Assembly (NCBI GenBank): GCA_965223215.1
Contig: CBDCVZ010000010.1
Span: 7,812,001-7,876,000 of the forward strand
Source: JABDMH01 sp965223215
GTDB lineage: Bacteria > Bacteroidota > Bacteroidia > Chitinophagales > Saprospiraceae
Direction of reading: 5' to 3'
DNA: 64,000 nt
The notes under the pieces are model-generated. The model worked only from the letters and a program-made list of their open reading frames with translations, was not told the origin of the DNA and did no database searches. Below are positions 8,489 through 17,459 of this stretch, in pieces (within the stretch, counting starts at the first letter, position 1; each line of letters opens with the position of its first letter). Made by a program: the position numbers and the translations under genes.

Positions 8489-9758
8489 TTTCTTTAGATT
8501 TTATTTGGAAGAATTGAGGTTTAAAAGCGATCATGGTCCATGCCCAGTTGTTGAAGTGACCTTTGTCACCACCTCTTATCACTCTCATTGCATCAGTTGG
8601 CAGCATGGCCGACCAACCTATTTTCAGCTGGACTTCCGGATTAATCGTCAGAGTATACACAAGATCTAGTTCTACCCCCAGGCCCTGATCTAACGCATTG
8701 GTCGGATTATCAGGATCCTGCACTTGATTGGCCAGCAGAAAATAGTGTAAGTGAGTACTCAACGAAGATTTGTTGCCAAGCGTATTGCCAAGTTTTGCAT
8801 AGGCATCTAGTAGCCCTCCCCCTTTGGTGTCAGCCGGAATATTTAAAAAGTAATCCATAAATCCATAGAATTTATGGTTGGTTGCGAACAGGGTATGAAA
8901 AGAGTTTATTTTGTCATTGGATGCGTCTAAGCCATCTGTACCCGATACATAGTCAAGTCCAAAACCAAAGTTGGATTTGTTGAATTTAAAGGTATTGCTG
9001 ATGGAAAAGAGAAAAGCACTGAGATCGATGCCATCGGTGTTTTTTCCAAGTTGATAGTAAAATGTAGAGGTGAGAGCATATTTGCTTGAAGCATACTGAC
9101 CGTGGGGTCCTAATGTCCACCGGTAGTGAAGACCGCCCTGATCGTCTTCAAGACCCTCCGTAACCGACATCAGGCTCAGGTTTAATCCGTTATCATACTT
9201 CTTTTGTACGCGAAGTAAACCGAGTGCGCGGTAATTTGCCAATGAATAATTGGTTTTGAAAACCGATTCCCGTTCATTGTTGTAGGCCAGTGCAAATTGG
9301 GCTCCAACACCCTCATGGTCTAAGGTAAGCAATAGGGCATCATGACTGCGAGCCTGTTGCAACCAATCGACATTTCCGACGATTCGATGATCATCATAAA
9401 CCAATTCTTGTCTGCCCAGCCGAATGCCCCAATGATCATCAAAATGAATTTGTGCCCAGGCTTCATGCACGGCAACGTTAGAAACATTGCTTAATTGAGG
9501 CTCGTCTCCCCAAACTCGAACATCCTGGAATGAGATTTTCGTAACCATTCTTTTTTTTCGGTAATTCAGGATGATGCGGCTTCTTTGTGAAATGAAAGTA
9601 GCTGGATCAGCATCGTCAGAAACGAGGGCGCGATATCCATTTCTGAATTCCAGACGTGGTATGAATTGGCCAGACATACTAAATTGAGCCAATAGACTTC
9701 TATTGGCAAAAAGGCACATAGAGAGAATAACTAAGTACGAAATGTGCGTTGACTTCAT
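8481..9758 (-). CDS. Outer-membrane porin of the alginate-export fold
   Basis: A 425-residue protein with a clear signal peptide ending at LLAQ and then alternating beta-strand sequence with many aromatic residues, as in an outer-membrane barrel. The segment WGIRLGRQELVYDDHRIVGNV matches the Alginate_exp-type porins common in Bacteroidota. Despite the family name nothing links it to alginate here. It sits between nitrate transporter and hemerythrin-like genes in one operon, so I infer that it helps nitrate or nitrite cross the outer membrane. It lies 41 bp after the CMD-fold gene. Confidence 0.78.
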   Translation of the reverse strand: MKSTHISYLVILSMCLFANRSLLAQFSMSGQFIPRLEFRNGYRALVSDDADPATFISQRSRIILNYRKKRMVTKISFQDVRVWGDEPQLSNVSNVAVHEAWAQIHFDDHWGIRLGRQELVYDDHRIVGNVDWLQQARSHDALLLTLDHEGVGAQFALAYNNERESVFKTNYSLANYRALGLLRVQKKYDNGLNLSLMSVTEGLEDDQGGLHYRWTLGPHGQYASSKYALTSTFYYQLGKNTDGIDLSAFLFSISNTFKFNKSNFGFGLDYVSGTDGLDASNDKINSFHTLFATNHKFYGFMDYFLNIPADTKGGGLLDAYAKLGNTLGNKSSLSTHLHYFLLANQVQDPDNPTNALDQGLGVELDLVYTLTINPEVQLKIGWSAMLPTDAMRVIRGGDKGHFNNWAWTMIAFKPQFFQIKSKEND

Positions 9759-9799
9759 AGCTAGGTTATGAGATTTTTATGCACTTGTTTTTAATCTAA

Positions 9800-10117
9800 T
9801 TAGTCGTCAAATACATCTTCGATCCACGATAACAAAGCCATCATGGATGGAAAACCGATGGTGGGTAGTGCTAAAAAGGCCACTTGCTTGAGTTCTTCGA
9901 GGGTAGCGCCGGCACTAATGGCCTTTCGAACATGTGAATGAAATGCTCCTTCCAGTTTGGCCCCTCCAGAAATACCCACCTTGATGAGTGCCCTGGTCTT
10001 ATCGTCCAGCGGACCCGCCCCGTGCACAGCGTCACCAAGGGCTTCATAAGCCCGTCCAATTTCTGGATACTCCCGTAAAAATCTTGTATAGCGTTTTGGT
10101 GTCTTGTCCTTCGTCAT
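9800..10117 (-). CDS. Carboxymuconolactone-decarboxylase-fold protein lacking cysteines
   Basis: A 105-residue protein with the CMD/AhpD fold signature: LDDKTRALIKVGISGGAK, then FHSHVRKAISAGATLEELK. AhpD-type peroxidases use a CxxC pair, but this protein has no cysteine at all, so an alkylhydroperoxidase role is unlikely. It lies 18 bp after a NarK gene and 41 bp before the porin, inside the nitrate operon. Its function there is unknown; a small-molecule binding or decarboxylase role is possible. Confidence 0.8.
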   Translation of the reverse strand: MTKDKTPKRYTRFLREYPEIGRAYEALGDAVHGAGPLDDKTRALIKVGISGGAKLEGAFHSHVRKAISAGATLEELKQVAFLALPTIGFPSMMALLSWIEDVFDD

Positions 10118-10135
10118 CTTTTATCAATTTGATAG

Positions 10136-11737
10136 TTAGGGATTTTTTATTTCAGCTTTTGGTCCTTGATAAAACCACCAATTTAGTGCTAGGCAGATAA
10201 AATAATAGACGGCAAACCCATACAAAGCTTTTTCGGGGGTACCCGCTTGAATTTGTTGGCCAAAAATTTTCGGAATAATAAAAGCCCCATAGGCTGCAAC
10301 AGCTGCTGTCCACCCAAGGACCGGGCCAGCCTGCTCCTTGTTAAAAATATTGGGAATGCTACGAAATGTGGAGCCATTTCCGATACCAGTGGTTAAGAAT
10401 AATAGCATGAAGCAGGCGAAGAATGGCCACCAGAAAACCTCTGGTGTTGCACTGTTTTTTGCCTGTACAATGTAATATGCTACTGCAAGGGTCGCGATAA
10501 TCTGCACTAGGGTACTGCCCGCAGTTACTTTGGCGCCACTGTCAATCTTGTCTGACAACCAACCACCGACAGGGCGGATCAGTGCCCCAATGACCGGTCC
10601 GAGAAATACCCAGGTGAGAAAATTTGGTGCATTGGGATTTATATATTCAGGATTCGCCGCATCAGAGTAAACGAAGATATCTTGGCATAATTTAGGGAAG
10701 GCAGCCGAAAACCCGATAAAGGAACCAAAGGTCATGGTATAGATAATCGTCATGACCCAGTTGTGTTTATTACTAAATATCGCGAACTGCTTATTTAGAT
10801 TGGCTTTCATTTCTCCTGGGGTGGCATATTTCATGAGCATGATCGTCAGTAAAATCACGACGGGTAGAACGATCCACATATTGATTTTCAGAGCAACCAA
10901 CATATAGGCACCAATACCTGCTGCTAATAATCCCAGGATGATCATGTAAAGGGTTTTACCGATTCCCTGTAGGGTGCCCGGTAATTTCGGTGTTCCCGTG
11001 ACCACGTTATTCATACCGATAAAGGCGCCAAGAGCTGACAAGACAAGGAGAGGCACCCAAACCCAGCCGGCGTTCTGAATTCCCGCAAGCGCATCACCAC
11101 TGATCATATTGCCGTCTTGATCCACTGCCGTGAATAGAAACAAACCGACTACTAGAGGTATGGTTTTTTGCATGACCCCTACCCCCAGATTGCCGATGCC
11201 GGCATTCAAGCCCAGAGATGTACCTTGAACACGTTTAGGAAAAAAGTAGCTGATATTGCTCATGGACGAGGAAAAGTTTCCCCCACCAAAACCCGATAGT
11301 GCGGCAAGAATGGCAAAGGTCAGGTATGGTGTGTTCACATCTTGTAAGGCCAGGCCCACGCCGATTGCTGGAATAAGTAGTAGAGCAGTAGTAATGAATA
11401 TGACGTTTCGTCCACCACCAATACTTATTAAAAAGGAATTGGGAATTCTAAGGGTGGCTCCTGCCAGACCAGCAATGGCCGGCAAGGTATAATACAGGCT
11501 ATTAATTTCTTTGAGTTTTTCGGTTATTTGTTCGGGATTCATACCCGGTTCGATCATGCCAAAATTAAAACCGAATTCCTTCATTTTAGTGGTGATGACA
11601 CTCCACATAATCCACACCGCGAATGCCAACAACAGGGCTGGAATAGATAGCCAAAGATTTCTCCAGGCAATTTTCTTTCCTGCCGAATCCCAGAAAGCTG
11701 GATCTTCGACGTTCCACTTAGAAATATTAGTAGGCAT
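10136..11737 (-). CDS. narK: NarK-type nitrate/nitrite transporter (MFS)
   Basis: A 533-residue major-facilitator protein with about 12 membrane helices and no signal peptide. It has glycine-rich nitrate-signature segments (ALSGFGGGNFSSSMSNISYFF and GLNAGIGNLGVGVMQ in the first half, TGIGNGSTFRSIPNIF and GWTAAVAAYGAFIIPK in the second) and the GALIRPVGGWLSDKID loop with the conserved arginine. It probably exchanges nitrite for nitrate at the inner membrane. It lies 18 bp after the other NarK gene. Paired NarK copies are common in nitrate respirers, where one is often a nitrate/proton symporter and the other an antiporter; which is which cannot be decided from sequence alone. Confidence 0.92.
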   Translation of the reverse strand: MPTNISKWNVEDPAFWDSAGKKIAWRNLWLSIPALLLAFAVWIMWSVITTKMKEFGFNFGMIEPGMNPEQITEKLKEINSLYYTLPAIAGLAGATLRIPNSFLISIGGGRNVIFITTALLLIPAIGVGLALQDVNTPYLTFAILAALSGFGGGNFSSSMSNISYFFPKRVQGTSLGLNAGIGNLGVGVMQKTIPLVVGLFLFTAVDQDGNMISGDALAGIQNAGWVWVPLLVLSALGAFIGMNNVVTGTPKLPGTLQGIGKTLYMIILGLLAAGIGAYMLVALKINMWIVLPVVILLTIMLMKYATPGEMKANLNKQFAIFSNKHNWVMTIIYTMTFGSFIGFSAAFPKLCQDIFVYSDAANPEYINPNAPNFLTWVFLGPVIGALIRPVGGWLSDKIDSGAKVTAGSTLVQIIATLAVAYYIVQAKNSATPEVFWWPFFACFMLLFLTTGIGNGSTFRSIPNIFNKEQAGPVLGWTAAVAAYGAFIIPKIFGQQIQAGTPEKALYGFAVYYFICLALNWWFYQGPKAEIKNP

Positions 11738-11755
11738 TCTTCGCGTTTGTTGTTA

Positions 11756-13243
11756 TTAATTTTCGATTTGTCGCATCATGATGGGGTTTTCCTTATGCAT
11801 CATCTTTTGTATTACCCGGTTCATCCAATACAGGCACAATGCCGAAAGGAAAAACATGAACATCCAACAGCTGGTCCAGAGACCGGTACCTTCTAATAGA
11901 TATCCGAAAATAATTGGACAGAAGAATCCACCCAGACCACCCAAGACTCCAACCATGCCGCCAACTACACCCACCTCATCAGGAAAATATTCAGGAATAT
12001 GTTTGTAAACGGCAGCCTTCCCAATACCCCAAATGCTTCCAATTAAAATCACGAGAATTGCAAAAACCCAAACATTTGCTTGAAAGTAGATCCGGGTAAA
12101 TCCTTTGGCCAAAAGTTGTTTTTTGGTAACTTGATCTCCGACCTTTACCGTTGACTCCTGCCAAACCTCTTTGGTTGGAAAAACAAAGGTTCCCTCCTCA
12201 ATATTTCTGGTGCCCCCCATTCTTCCATTTAGTTCATAAACAACATCATCTACCTTAATTTTTTGATTGGACACCTCCGTCACGGTGCCCGCTCTCTTGG
12301 CCATAATCCCCCTCCCGGGTGAGGTAATTTCCATCTTCGGAATGACTAAAAGAAAGGACACCAGTGCAGAGGTACCTAATACCCAATACATGACTTTTCT
12401 CGCACCAACTTTATCCGAAATCCATCCACCAAGCGCCCGGATAACTCCCGACGGAAAACTAAAGAGGGCAGCGAAAATACCGGCTGTTACGAGGGGGAGA
12501 TAATATACATTGACAAAATAAGGAACCAACCATTGCGAAAAGGCCACAAAACATCCAAATACCAGGAAATAGTACAATCCGAAACGCCAGACCCTGATAT
12601 TTTTTAGCGGTAAAAGCAATCCTGCTAAAGAGCGGTTGCTACTGGCTGGTTTCTTGTTTTCGGCAAAGATGAAAAACGCAATGCCCATCACAATGAGGAT
12701 AGCCGCATACACCTTAGGAAGGGTGCGCCAGCCTTCGAGATTAAGACCTCCATCCGTAAATTGGTTTAATAGGGTAGGGGCGAATAACGTAGTCAATGCT
12801 GCTCCTGCATTGCCAGCTCCGAATATTCCCAATGCTGTTCCTTGCTGTTCTCTAGGATACCAAACGGAAGAATAGGCGATGCCGATCGCAAAACTCACTC
12901 CGGCAAAGCCAAATCCGAAACTGGCTAAAGCAAATTGCCAGAAACCATCGGCATGTGACAGCAAATACATGGGGACTGCACAAAAAAGTAATAATAATCC
13001 GTAAACCGGTTTGCCTCCATATTTATCCGTGAGAATGCCTGCAGGCAATCGGAAAATGGCACCAGTCAAAACGGGAATGCCCATCAGCCATCCAATTTCA
13101 ATGGGTCCCCAATCATAAACTTGATTATCGACCAGAAAAGTTACCAGCACCCCGTTGAGCATCCAAACTGCAAAACAAATGGTGAAGGCCAAAGTGTTCA
13201 AAAATAAGGCCTTATGAGATTTTCCTGTTGCTCTTTGTTCCAT
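11756..13243 (-). CDS. narK: NarK-type nitrate transporter with extra periplasmic domain
   Basis: A 495-residue MFS transporter with nitrate-signature segments (AYSSVWYPREQQGTALGIFG, GAGNAGAA and GVVGGMVGVLGGLGGFF) and the GVIRALGGWISDKVG loop. About 12 membrane helices are visible. Between predicted helices 9 and 10 (residues about 304-384) is a soluble insert of about 80 residues with KRAGTVTEV, KVDDVVYEL and STVKVGDQVTKKQLLAKG. This looks like a barrel-sandwich hybrid or biotinyl-lipoyl-like beta domain and by topology should face the periplasm. The gene is 2 bp after the small membrane protein and 18 bp before the second narK. Transport of nitrate is firm by family; the role of the insert is unknown. 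Confidence 0.9.
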   Translation of the reverse strand: MEQRATGKSHKALFLNTLAFTICFAVWMLNGVLVTFLVDNQVYDWGPIEIGWLMGIPVLTGAIFRLPAGILTDKYGGKPVYGLLLLFCAVPMYLLSHADGFWQFALASFGFGFAGVSFAIGIAYSSVWYPREQQGTALGIFGAGNAGAALTTLFAPTLLNQFTDGGLNLEGWRTLPKVYAAILIVMGIAFFIFAENKKPASSNRSLAGLLLPLKNIRVWRFGLYYFLVFGCFVAFSQWLVPYFVNVYYLPLVTAGIFAALFSFPSGVIRALGGWISDKVGARKVMYWVLGTSALVSFLLVIPKMEITSPGRGIMAKRAGTVTEVSNQKIKVDDVVYELNGRMGGTRNIEEGTFVFPTKEVWQESTVKVGDQVTKKQLLAKGFTRIYFQANVWVFAILVILIGSIWGIGKAAVYKHIPEYFPDEVGVVGGMVGVLGGLGGFFCPIIFGYLLEGTGLWTSCWMFMFFLSALCLYWMNRVIQKMMHKENPIMMRQIEN

Positions 13244-13245
13244 AT

Positions 13246-13701
13246 CTATTTTACCACCCTTTCAAAATCAATTCTTCCTCGCGATGGATATTTACTTGAA
13301 TACCGCACAAAGTAGTATCCATCGGGGATCTTTATATTTTCAATATTCATGGGGTGAAAGGTATTGCAATTAGAATATTTGTGACCATCCACAACATACT
13401 CGAATTTAATACCCTGCCCCCTCGCAAAAACTTCGCATAATTCTATTGTTCTTCCGGCTACGTATTCATTTGATCTTAACATCGCTCCGTCGATTTTTAA
13501 CCACTTGATGATGGGCAGGGTGAGGAAGGTCAGGATTAAAGCCATGGTTACCCGCCCATATTTCCATCTTTTTAATGGATGCTTTAAGGCACTGCGAAGG
13601 TTGATGATGGCGGCTGCCAAAATTGCTGCTAGTAATATCGACTTAACAATTTGAGATACGACCAATTGAGCATCGGTGACCGACATCAATATGATTGACA
13701 T
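13246..13701 (-). CDS. Small two-helix membrane protein of the nitrate operon, unknown function
   Basis: I do not recognise this 151-residue protein. It has two predicted membrane helices (about 16-37 and 50-66), then a soluble domain of about 80 residues with two cysteines (ELCEVF and YSNCNTFHP) and alternating beta-type sequence ending in YYFVRYSSKYPSRGRIDFE. It is 8 bp after narI and 2 bp before a narK gene, so it is surely co-transcribed with them. It might assist NarI, the cytochrome or NarK, but nothing in the sequence shows which. Confidence 0.8.
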   Translation of the reverse strand: MSIILMSVTDAQLVVSQIVKSILLAAILAAAIINLRSALKHPLKRWKYGRVTMALILTFLTLPIIKWLKIDGAMLRSNEYVAGRTIELCEVFARGQGIKFEYVVDGHKYSNCNTFHPMNIENIKIPDGYYFVRYSSKYPSRGRIDFERVVK

Positions 13702-13709
13702 AGCGGAGA

Positions 13710-14450
13710 CTAATTATTTTTCGGCCTCTTTTCAGTCCAGGATGAACCGATGTCTCGAATCTTCCATCGATTCCAATTCCAATAAACTTGCTGATGAGGT
13801 CGCCACAAAAAATTAATAGGCGGTACCAAGAAATGCACAAATCGGGAAAATGGAATGATCAACACGATTACATAGGCTCCGATGATGTGCAGCTTCACAA
13901 TCCAGGGGAAAGCGCTTACTGCGCTGATGTCTGGCTGAAGTGCAAAAATTGACCAGAGGTAGGGGGTCACTACCGAAGCAAACCAAGAGGAACCCCATCT
14001 GAAAAAATATGCCACCCACAGGCCGGTGATTACTTGCACCAGTAGTAGGAGTAAAACAAAAATATCCATTTTGCTGGTCACCACCCTGATGCGTGGGCTT
14101 GTGAGTCTCCGATAGCATAAATTTATCAGCCCGACCAATACCGCAATACCGAAAATAAATGCGGATACCTCGATGATGATGAGCCTCACAGGATGGCTAT
14201 TCCAAAGGAGTACTCCGCGAGGAAAAAGAAATCCAATCAAGTGACCGAAGAATAAGACCAAAATGCCCCAATGAAAGGGCACCGAGCCCCAAAAAAGTGT
14301 TCGGCCTTCTAAAAATTGTGACGAAAGTGAAGATACCTTGAATTTCGTTGTACGGTATCTCCACACCGAACCAAAAACGAGCACAAACAACGCAATATAT
14401 GGTAGGGCTATTAGTGTGAAATTGTTGAGGGCGTTTAGCAGGTTTGCCAT
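13710..14450 (-). CDS. narI: Respiratory nitrate reductase gamma subunit NarI
   Basis: It is the membrane b-type cytochrome that anchors NarGH and takes electrons from quinol. The 246-residue protein has five predicted membrane helices. Four haem-ligand histidines are at H60 (VPFHWG), H70 (FFGHLIG), H188 (VKLHIIGAY) and H206 (SRFVHFL), almost the same positions as in E. coli NarI. It lies 45 bp after narJ and 8 bp before the small membrane protein gene. Confidence 0.96.
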   Translation of the reverse strand: MANLLNALNNFTLIALPYIALFVLVFGSVWRYRTTKFKVSSLSSQFLEGRTLFWGSVPFHWGILVLFFGHLIGFLFPRGVLLWNSHPVRLIIIEVSAFIFGIAVLVGLINLCYRRLTSPRIRVVTSKMDIFVLLLLLVQVITGLWVAYFFRWGSSWFASVVTPYLWSIFALQPDISAVSAFPWIVKLHIIGAYVIVLIIPFSRFVHFLVPPINFLWRPHQQVYWNWNRWKIRDIGSSWTEKRPKNN

Positions 14451-14495
14451 AACTACTTAGTTTAGTGGTGAGCGTTCATGGAAATACGTAAATAA

Positions 14496-15164
14496 TTACT
14501 TTTCGTCTTCTAAGAGGATTTCGGTACCTATATTCTTGAGAAAATCTGATGTTTTTTCCGATAATTCTGGAATATGAAAATTAAAGTCCTGCTGCAAGAG
14601 CATATGTAGCACTAGGAGTGGATTTCGGTATATGGTATATTGGTCGATAGGCCTTTCTAAAATCGTTTTATATTTTTTTTGATAGAATTTTTCCTTTTTA
14701 TCGATGCTATCTTTATCAAAAGCATTGATCATATTACGCAGTGCCGGACCAAGGATCTTTTCAACAAATTCTAATTGAAGAGATTCATCCAAAAGTTTTG
14801 GCAATAGCCTCAGAACGTTAGGCAGATAGTCAGCCAGTTCATTTCCACAGTCATTGTCGGCCGTCCGATGTTCTCGATTTAGATTTACTAATAGTTCACC
14901 TCTTTTATAGTCGTCACCGAAGAGCACGTAGCCTAAATCAAGTGTGGTCAGTGCTTGAACATCAAAAGACCGAATAAAGAGCTCTTGTTGTCCCAGCAGG
15001 TCTAGGTTGGTCATGACCTTTACGAACGGCTCAAACTCGAAAGCGGCCGCCGGGCTGTATTGATTCAGAAAGTCACTGGCTGCCTTTAACTTTTGTACAA
15101 AGTCCTGGTTCGGATAGTCGAAGATGTCCGCTAGCCAAACATAGTGTTTTAACCTTTGATTCAT
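14496..15164 (-). CDS. narJ: Nitrate reductase assembly chaperone NarJ
   Basis: A 222-residue soluble, mostly helical protein between narH and narI. NarJ chaperones bind apo-NarG and help insertion of the molybdenum cofactor and membrane docking. The segment LDLGYVLFGDDYKRGELLV followed by NREH matches the conserved core of the delta subunit family (LFEH..D...RGqaLV in others). It starts 14 bp after narH. The call rests on this motif, on length and strongly on position. Confidence 0.93.
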   Translation of the reverse strand: MNQRLKHYVWLADIFDYPNQDFVQKLKAASDFLNQYSPAAAFEFEPFVKVMTNLDLLGQQELFIRSFDVQALTTLDLGYVLFGDDYKRGELLVNLNREHRTADNDCGNELADYLPNVLRLLPKLLDESLQLEFVEKILGPALRNMINAFDKDSIDKKEKFYQKKYKTILERPIDQYTIYRNPLLVLHMLLQQDFNFHIPELSEKTSDFLKNIGTEILLEDEK

Positions 15165-15178
15165 TTTTCTAGGTTTTA

Positions 15179-16726
15179 TTAAAGCCCTCGCTCTGCTTTA
15201 TCTCTAAATCCAAATCCGACGCTGCCCCTGGTGTCACCGGTAAATTCTAACATCTCTAAAGCCTGTTCTCGATGTGCAGGAGGAATGACAAATCGATCAT
15301 CGAATTTTGCGAGTGAGGTTAACTTATAGATATTGTCTGCCATCTGCGCATTCAGGCCTGCTTCAAGCAGCGCGGTTTCTGTTTTATCATCACTAATATC
15401 ACCGACGGTTACCCTGCGCCGATGAATTCTTACAGCCATAAGTTTTTTCAACACTGTTTTTACCTTTTCTTCGTCGCCGGCACTAAAAAGATTAGCCATG
15501 TACTTAAGCGGGAAACGAGCCTCATCGATGGTGCCCCATAGGTTTTCAGTGCTGGTGTCATACAGCCAGTCGTCATTCCAGAATTTGCCAATGGAATCTA
15601 TTTTTTCTCCTTGCTCAAGGTCCTGTGATCCTACTGAGGCCATGACCGGAAGTAGTGGTGGTACATAAAATAGCATCGGCAGCGTCCTAAATTCGGGATG
15701 GAGCGGCAGAGCCATTCCCCATTTTTTCACAAAATCATAAGTGGGTGAATTCTGAGCGGCCTTAATGGTCGAATCGGAAACCCCACATTGTTTGGCGGCG
15801 GAAATTACTTTGGGATCACTTGGGTCTAGGATCATATTTAGTTGCCGGTCGACCAAATTTTCGGTGTCGTCTGAGGCGGCCCCTTCAATTTGATCTGCAT
15901 CATAGAGCAGTACGCCCAAATATCGAATACGCCCTACACAAGAATGCATGCAGGCCGGAGCATGACCAGCTTCAAGTCGAGGATAGCATAGGATGCATTT
16001 TTCTGATTTACCGGTGTGCCAGTTATAGTATGATTTTTTATAAGGGCAAGCAGTCACACACATTCTCCAGGCGCGACAGACTTCTTGATTAATCAGAACA
16101 ACCCCATCTTCTCCTCTTTTATAGATGGCCCCAGAAGGACAAGAGGCAACACATGCCGGATTGAGGCAGTGGTTGCAGATCCTTGGCAGGTAGAAAAAGG
16201 CCATTCGCTCTAGTTGAAACATAGCCTCTTGAACAGCTGGCGACAAATCCTTTAAATTCGGATCCTTTCGGGCATAGTCAGGTGTTCCGCTCAGGTCATC
16301 ATCCCAGTTTGGACCCATTTTTATATCAATGGGCTTGCCGGTTATTAGCGAAACAGGTCTCGCAGTGGGTTGATCATCCATCGCGGGTGATTCGATGAGA
16401 TCTAGATATTTGTAAGTGAAAGGTTCATAGTAATCATCAATCACCGGTAAGTGAGGATTGTGAAAAATATTGAGTAAACTCTTTTTCTTTCCCGCAGCCT
16501 TGAGGTGAATTGTGTCTTTGCCTTTTTCCCAACCTCCTTTATAAACATCTTGGTCTTCCCATTTGGTAGGGTAGCCCGTGCCGGGTTTAGTTTCCACGTT
16601 ATTCCACCATTGATATTCCACCCCCTTTCTATCCGTCCAGATATTTTTGCAGGCGATAGAACAGGTATGACAACCAATGCATTTGTCTAGGTGAAAGACC
16701 ATGGAAATCTGGGCTCTTACATCCAT
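15179..16726 (-). CDS. narH: Respiratory nitrate reductase beta subunit NarH
   Basis: It is the iron-sulfur subunit passing electrons from NarI to NarG. The 515-residue protein has the four cysteine groups expected: CIGCHTCSIACKN near the N-terminus, CNHCLNPACVASCPSG, CRAWRMCVTACPYKK and CILCYPRLEAGHAPACMHSC. The tryptophan in CRAWRMC replaces a cysteine and marks the [3Fe-4S] site, as in E. coli NarH. It starts 22 bp after ric and is followed by narJ after 14 bp. The length is normal for the family. Confidence 0.97.
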   Translation of the reverse strand: MDVRAQISMVFHLDKCIGCHTCSIACKNIWTDRKGVEYQWWNNVETKPGTGYPTKWEDQDVYKGGWEKGKDTIHLKAAGKKKSLLNIFHNPHLPVIDDYYEPFTYKYLDLIESPAMDDQPTARPVSLITGKPIDIKMGPNWDDDLSGTPDYARKDPNLKDLSPAVQEAMFQLERMAFFYLPRICNHCLNPACVASCPSGAIYKRGEDGVVLINQEVCRAWRMCVTACPYKKSYYNWHTGKSEKCILCYPRLEAGHAPACMHSCVGRIRYLGVLLYDADQIEGAASDDTENLVDRQLNMILDPSDPKVISAAKQCGVSDSTIKAAQNSPTYDFVKKWGMALPLHPEFRTLPMLFYVPPLLPVMASVGSQDLEQGEKIDSIGKFWNDDWLYDTSTENLWGTIDEARFPLKYMANLFSAGDEEKVKTVLKKLMAVRIHRRRVTVGDISDDKTETALLEAGLNAQMADNIYKLTSLAKFDDRFVIPPAHREQALEMLEFTGDTRGSVGFGFRDKAERGL

Positions 16727-16748
16727 CTTTTTTGTTTTAATGTTTTAA

Positions 16749-17459
16749 TTATTGCTCCAATTTGATTGCTTTTGGAAATAGAATGTTGTTTTCCAAATGA
16801 ATGTGTTGGTGCAGATCTCTTTCAAAATCGTCTAACTTGGCATATAATATCCGATGAGTGGTGCATGCCCCTTCGGGTGGCGTGAAACCACTTGTGAGAT
16901 TTCTTAGCTCCTTTAAAATATTGCCACCTCGCTCGTGCTCTGTCTCCATAATCCTAATGGGGTTTTGAATGGATCCGAAGGGAGGCATGGGCATAGCCAG
17001 TTGATGTCTCTTAGCCATCACCATCTCTTTGATGATCGGGAAGAGAATCTGTTCCTCTTTCTGCAGGTGGGCGGTCAACTCTTCGGCGATTTCATAAAAG
17101 AGATCTCTAATTTTTGGCGTTTCAGGAAGTCGCTGTCCGTGTACTTTGGCCACCTTGTCAGCATATTGAGTTATCAAGGGAATATTTTCCTTGACGTACC
17201 GATGGTGGGTTTGTATGATGAAGTCAATCAAGAAATCAAGGTCCCAACTATTGAAATCATGTGTTTTGGACAGGTCGTTCTCAATCGCCAATAACTCGCG
17301 TTCTACCTGCTCGTAATTCAGGTCTTTCCTCTTGCATGCTTCAACAACTGTGACTCCACCACCGCAACAAAAGTCAATGTTGTATTTCTTAAATATGTCA
17401 GCAGCCTTGTAATTTCTTGCCACTATTTCTGAGACTGTTCGATCTTTTATCATTTCCAT
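16749..17459 (-). CDS. ric: Iron-sulfur cluster repair di-iron protein Ric (YtfE/ScdA)
   Basis: It repairs Fe-S clusters damaged by NO or oxidants. The N-terminal ScdA domain has the CCGGG motif (NIDFCCGGGVTVVEAC); the C-terminal hemerythrin-like domain has the histidine/glutamate motifs HHRYVKEN, HLQKEEQILFPI, TEHERGG and HQHIHLENNILF. I chose the ATG at 17459, which overlaps the narG stop in a TAATG arrangement, giving 236 residues; an ATG at 17453 is also possible. Its place between narG and narH is unusual, because these usually adjoin. Coupled translation with narG suggests that it protects or loads the clusters of the reductase as it is made. Confidence 0.94.
   Translation of the reverse strand: MEMIKDRTVSEIVARNYKAADIFKKYNIDFCCGGGVTVVEACKRKDLNYEQVERELLAIENDLSKTHDFNSWDLDFLIDFIIQTHHRYVKENIPLITQYADKVAKVHGQRLPETPKIRDLFYEIAEELTAHLQKEEQILFPIIKEMVMAKRHQLAMPMPPFGSIQNPIRIMETEHERGGNILKELRNLTSGFTPPEGACTTHRILYAKLDDFERDLHQHIHLENNILFPKAIKLEQ

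Noticed and set aside
8481..9758. Alginate metabolism as the role of the porin, linked with the PL6-like lyase at 31059
   Set aside because: The two genes are over 20 kb apart and the porin is inside the nitrate operon.
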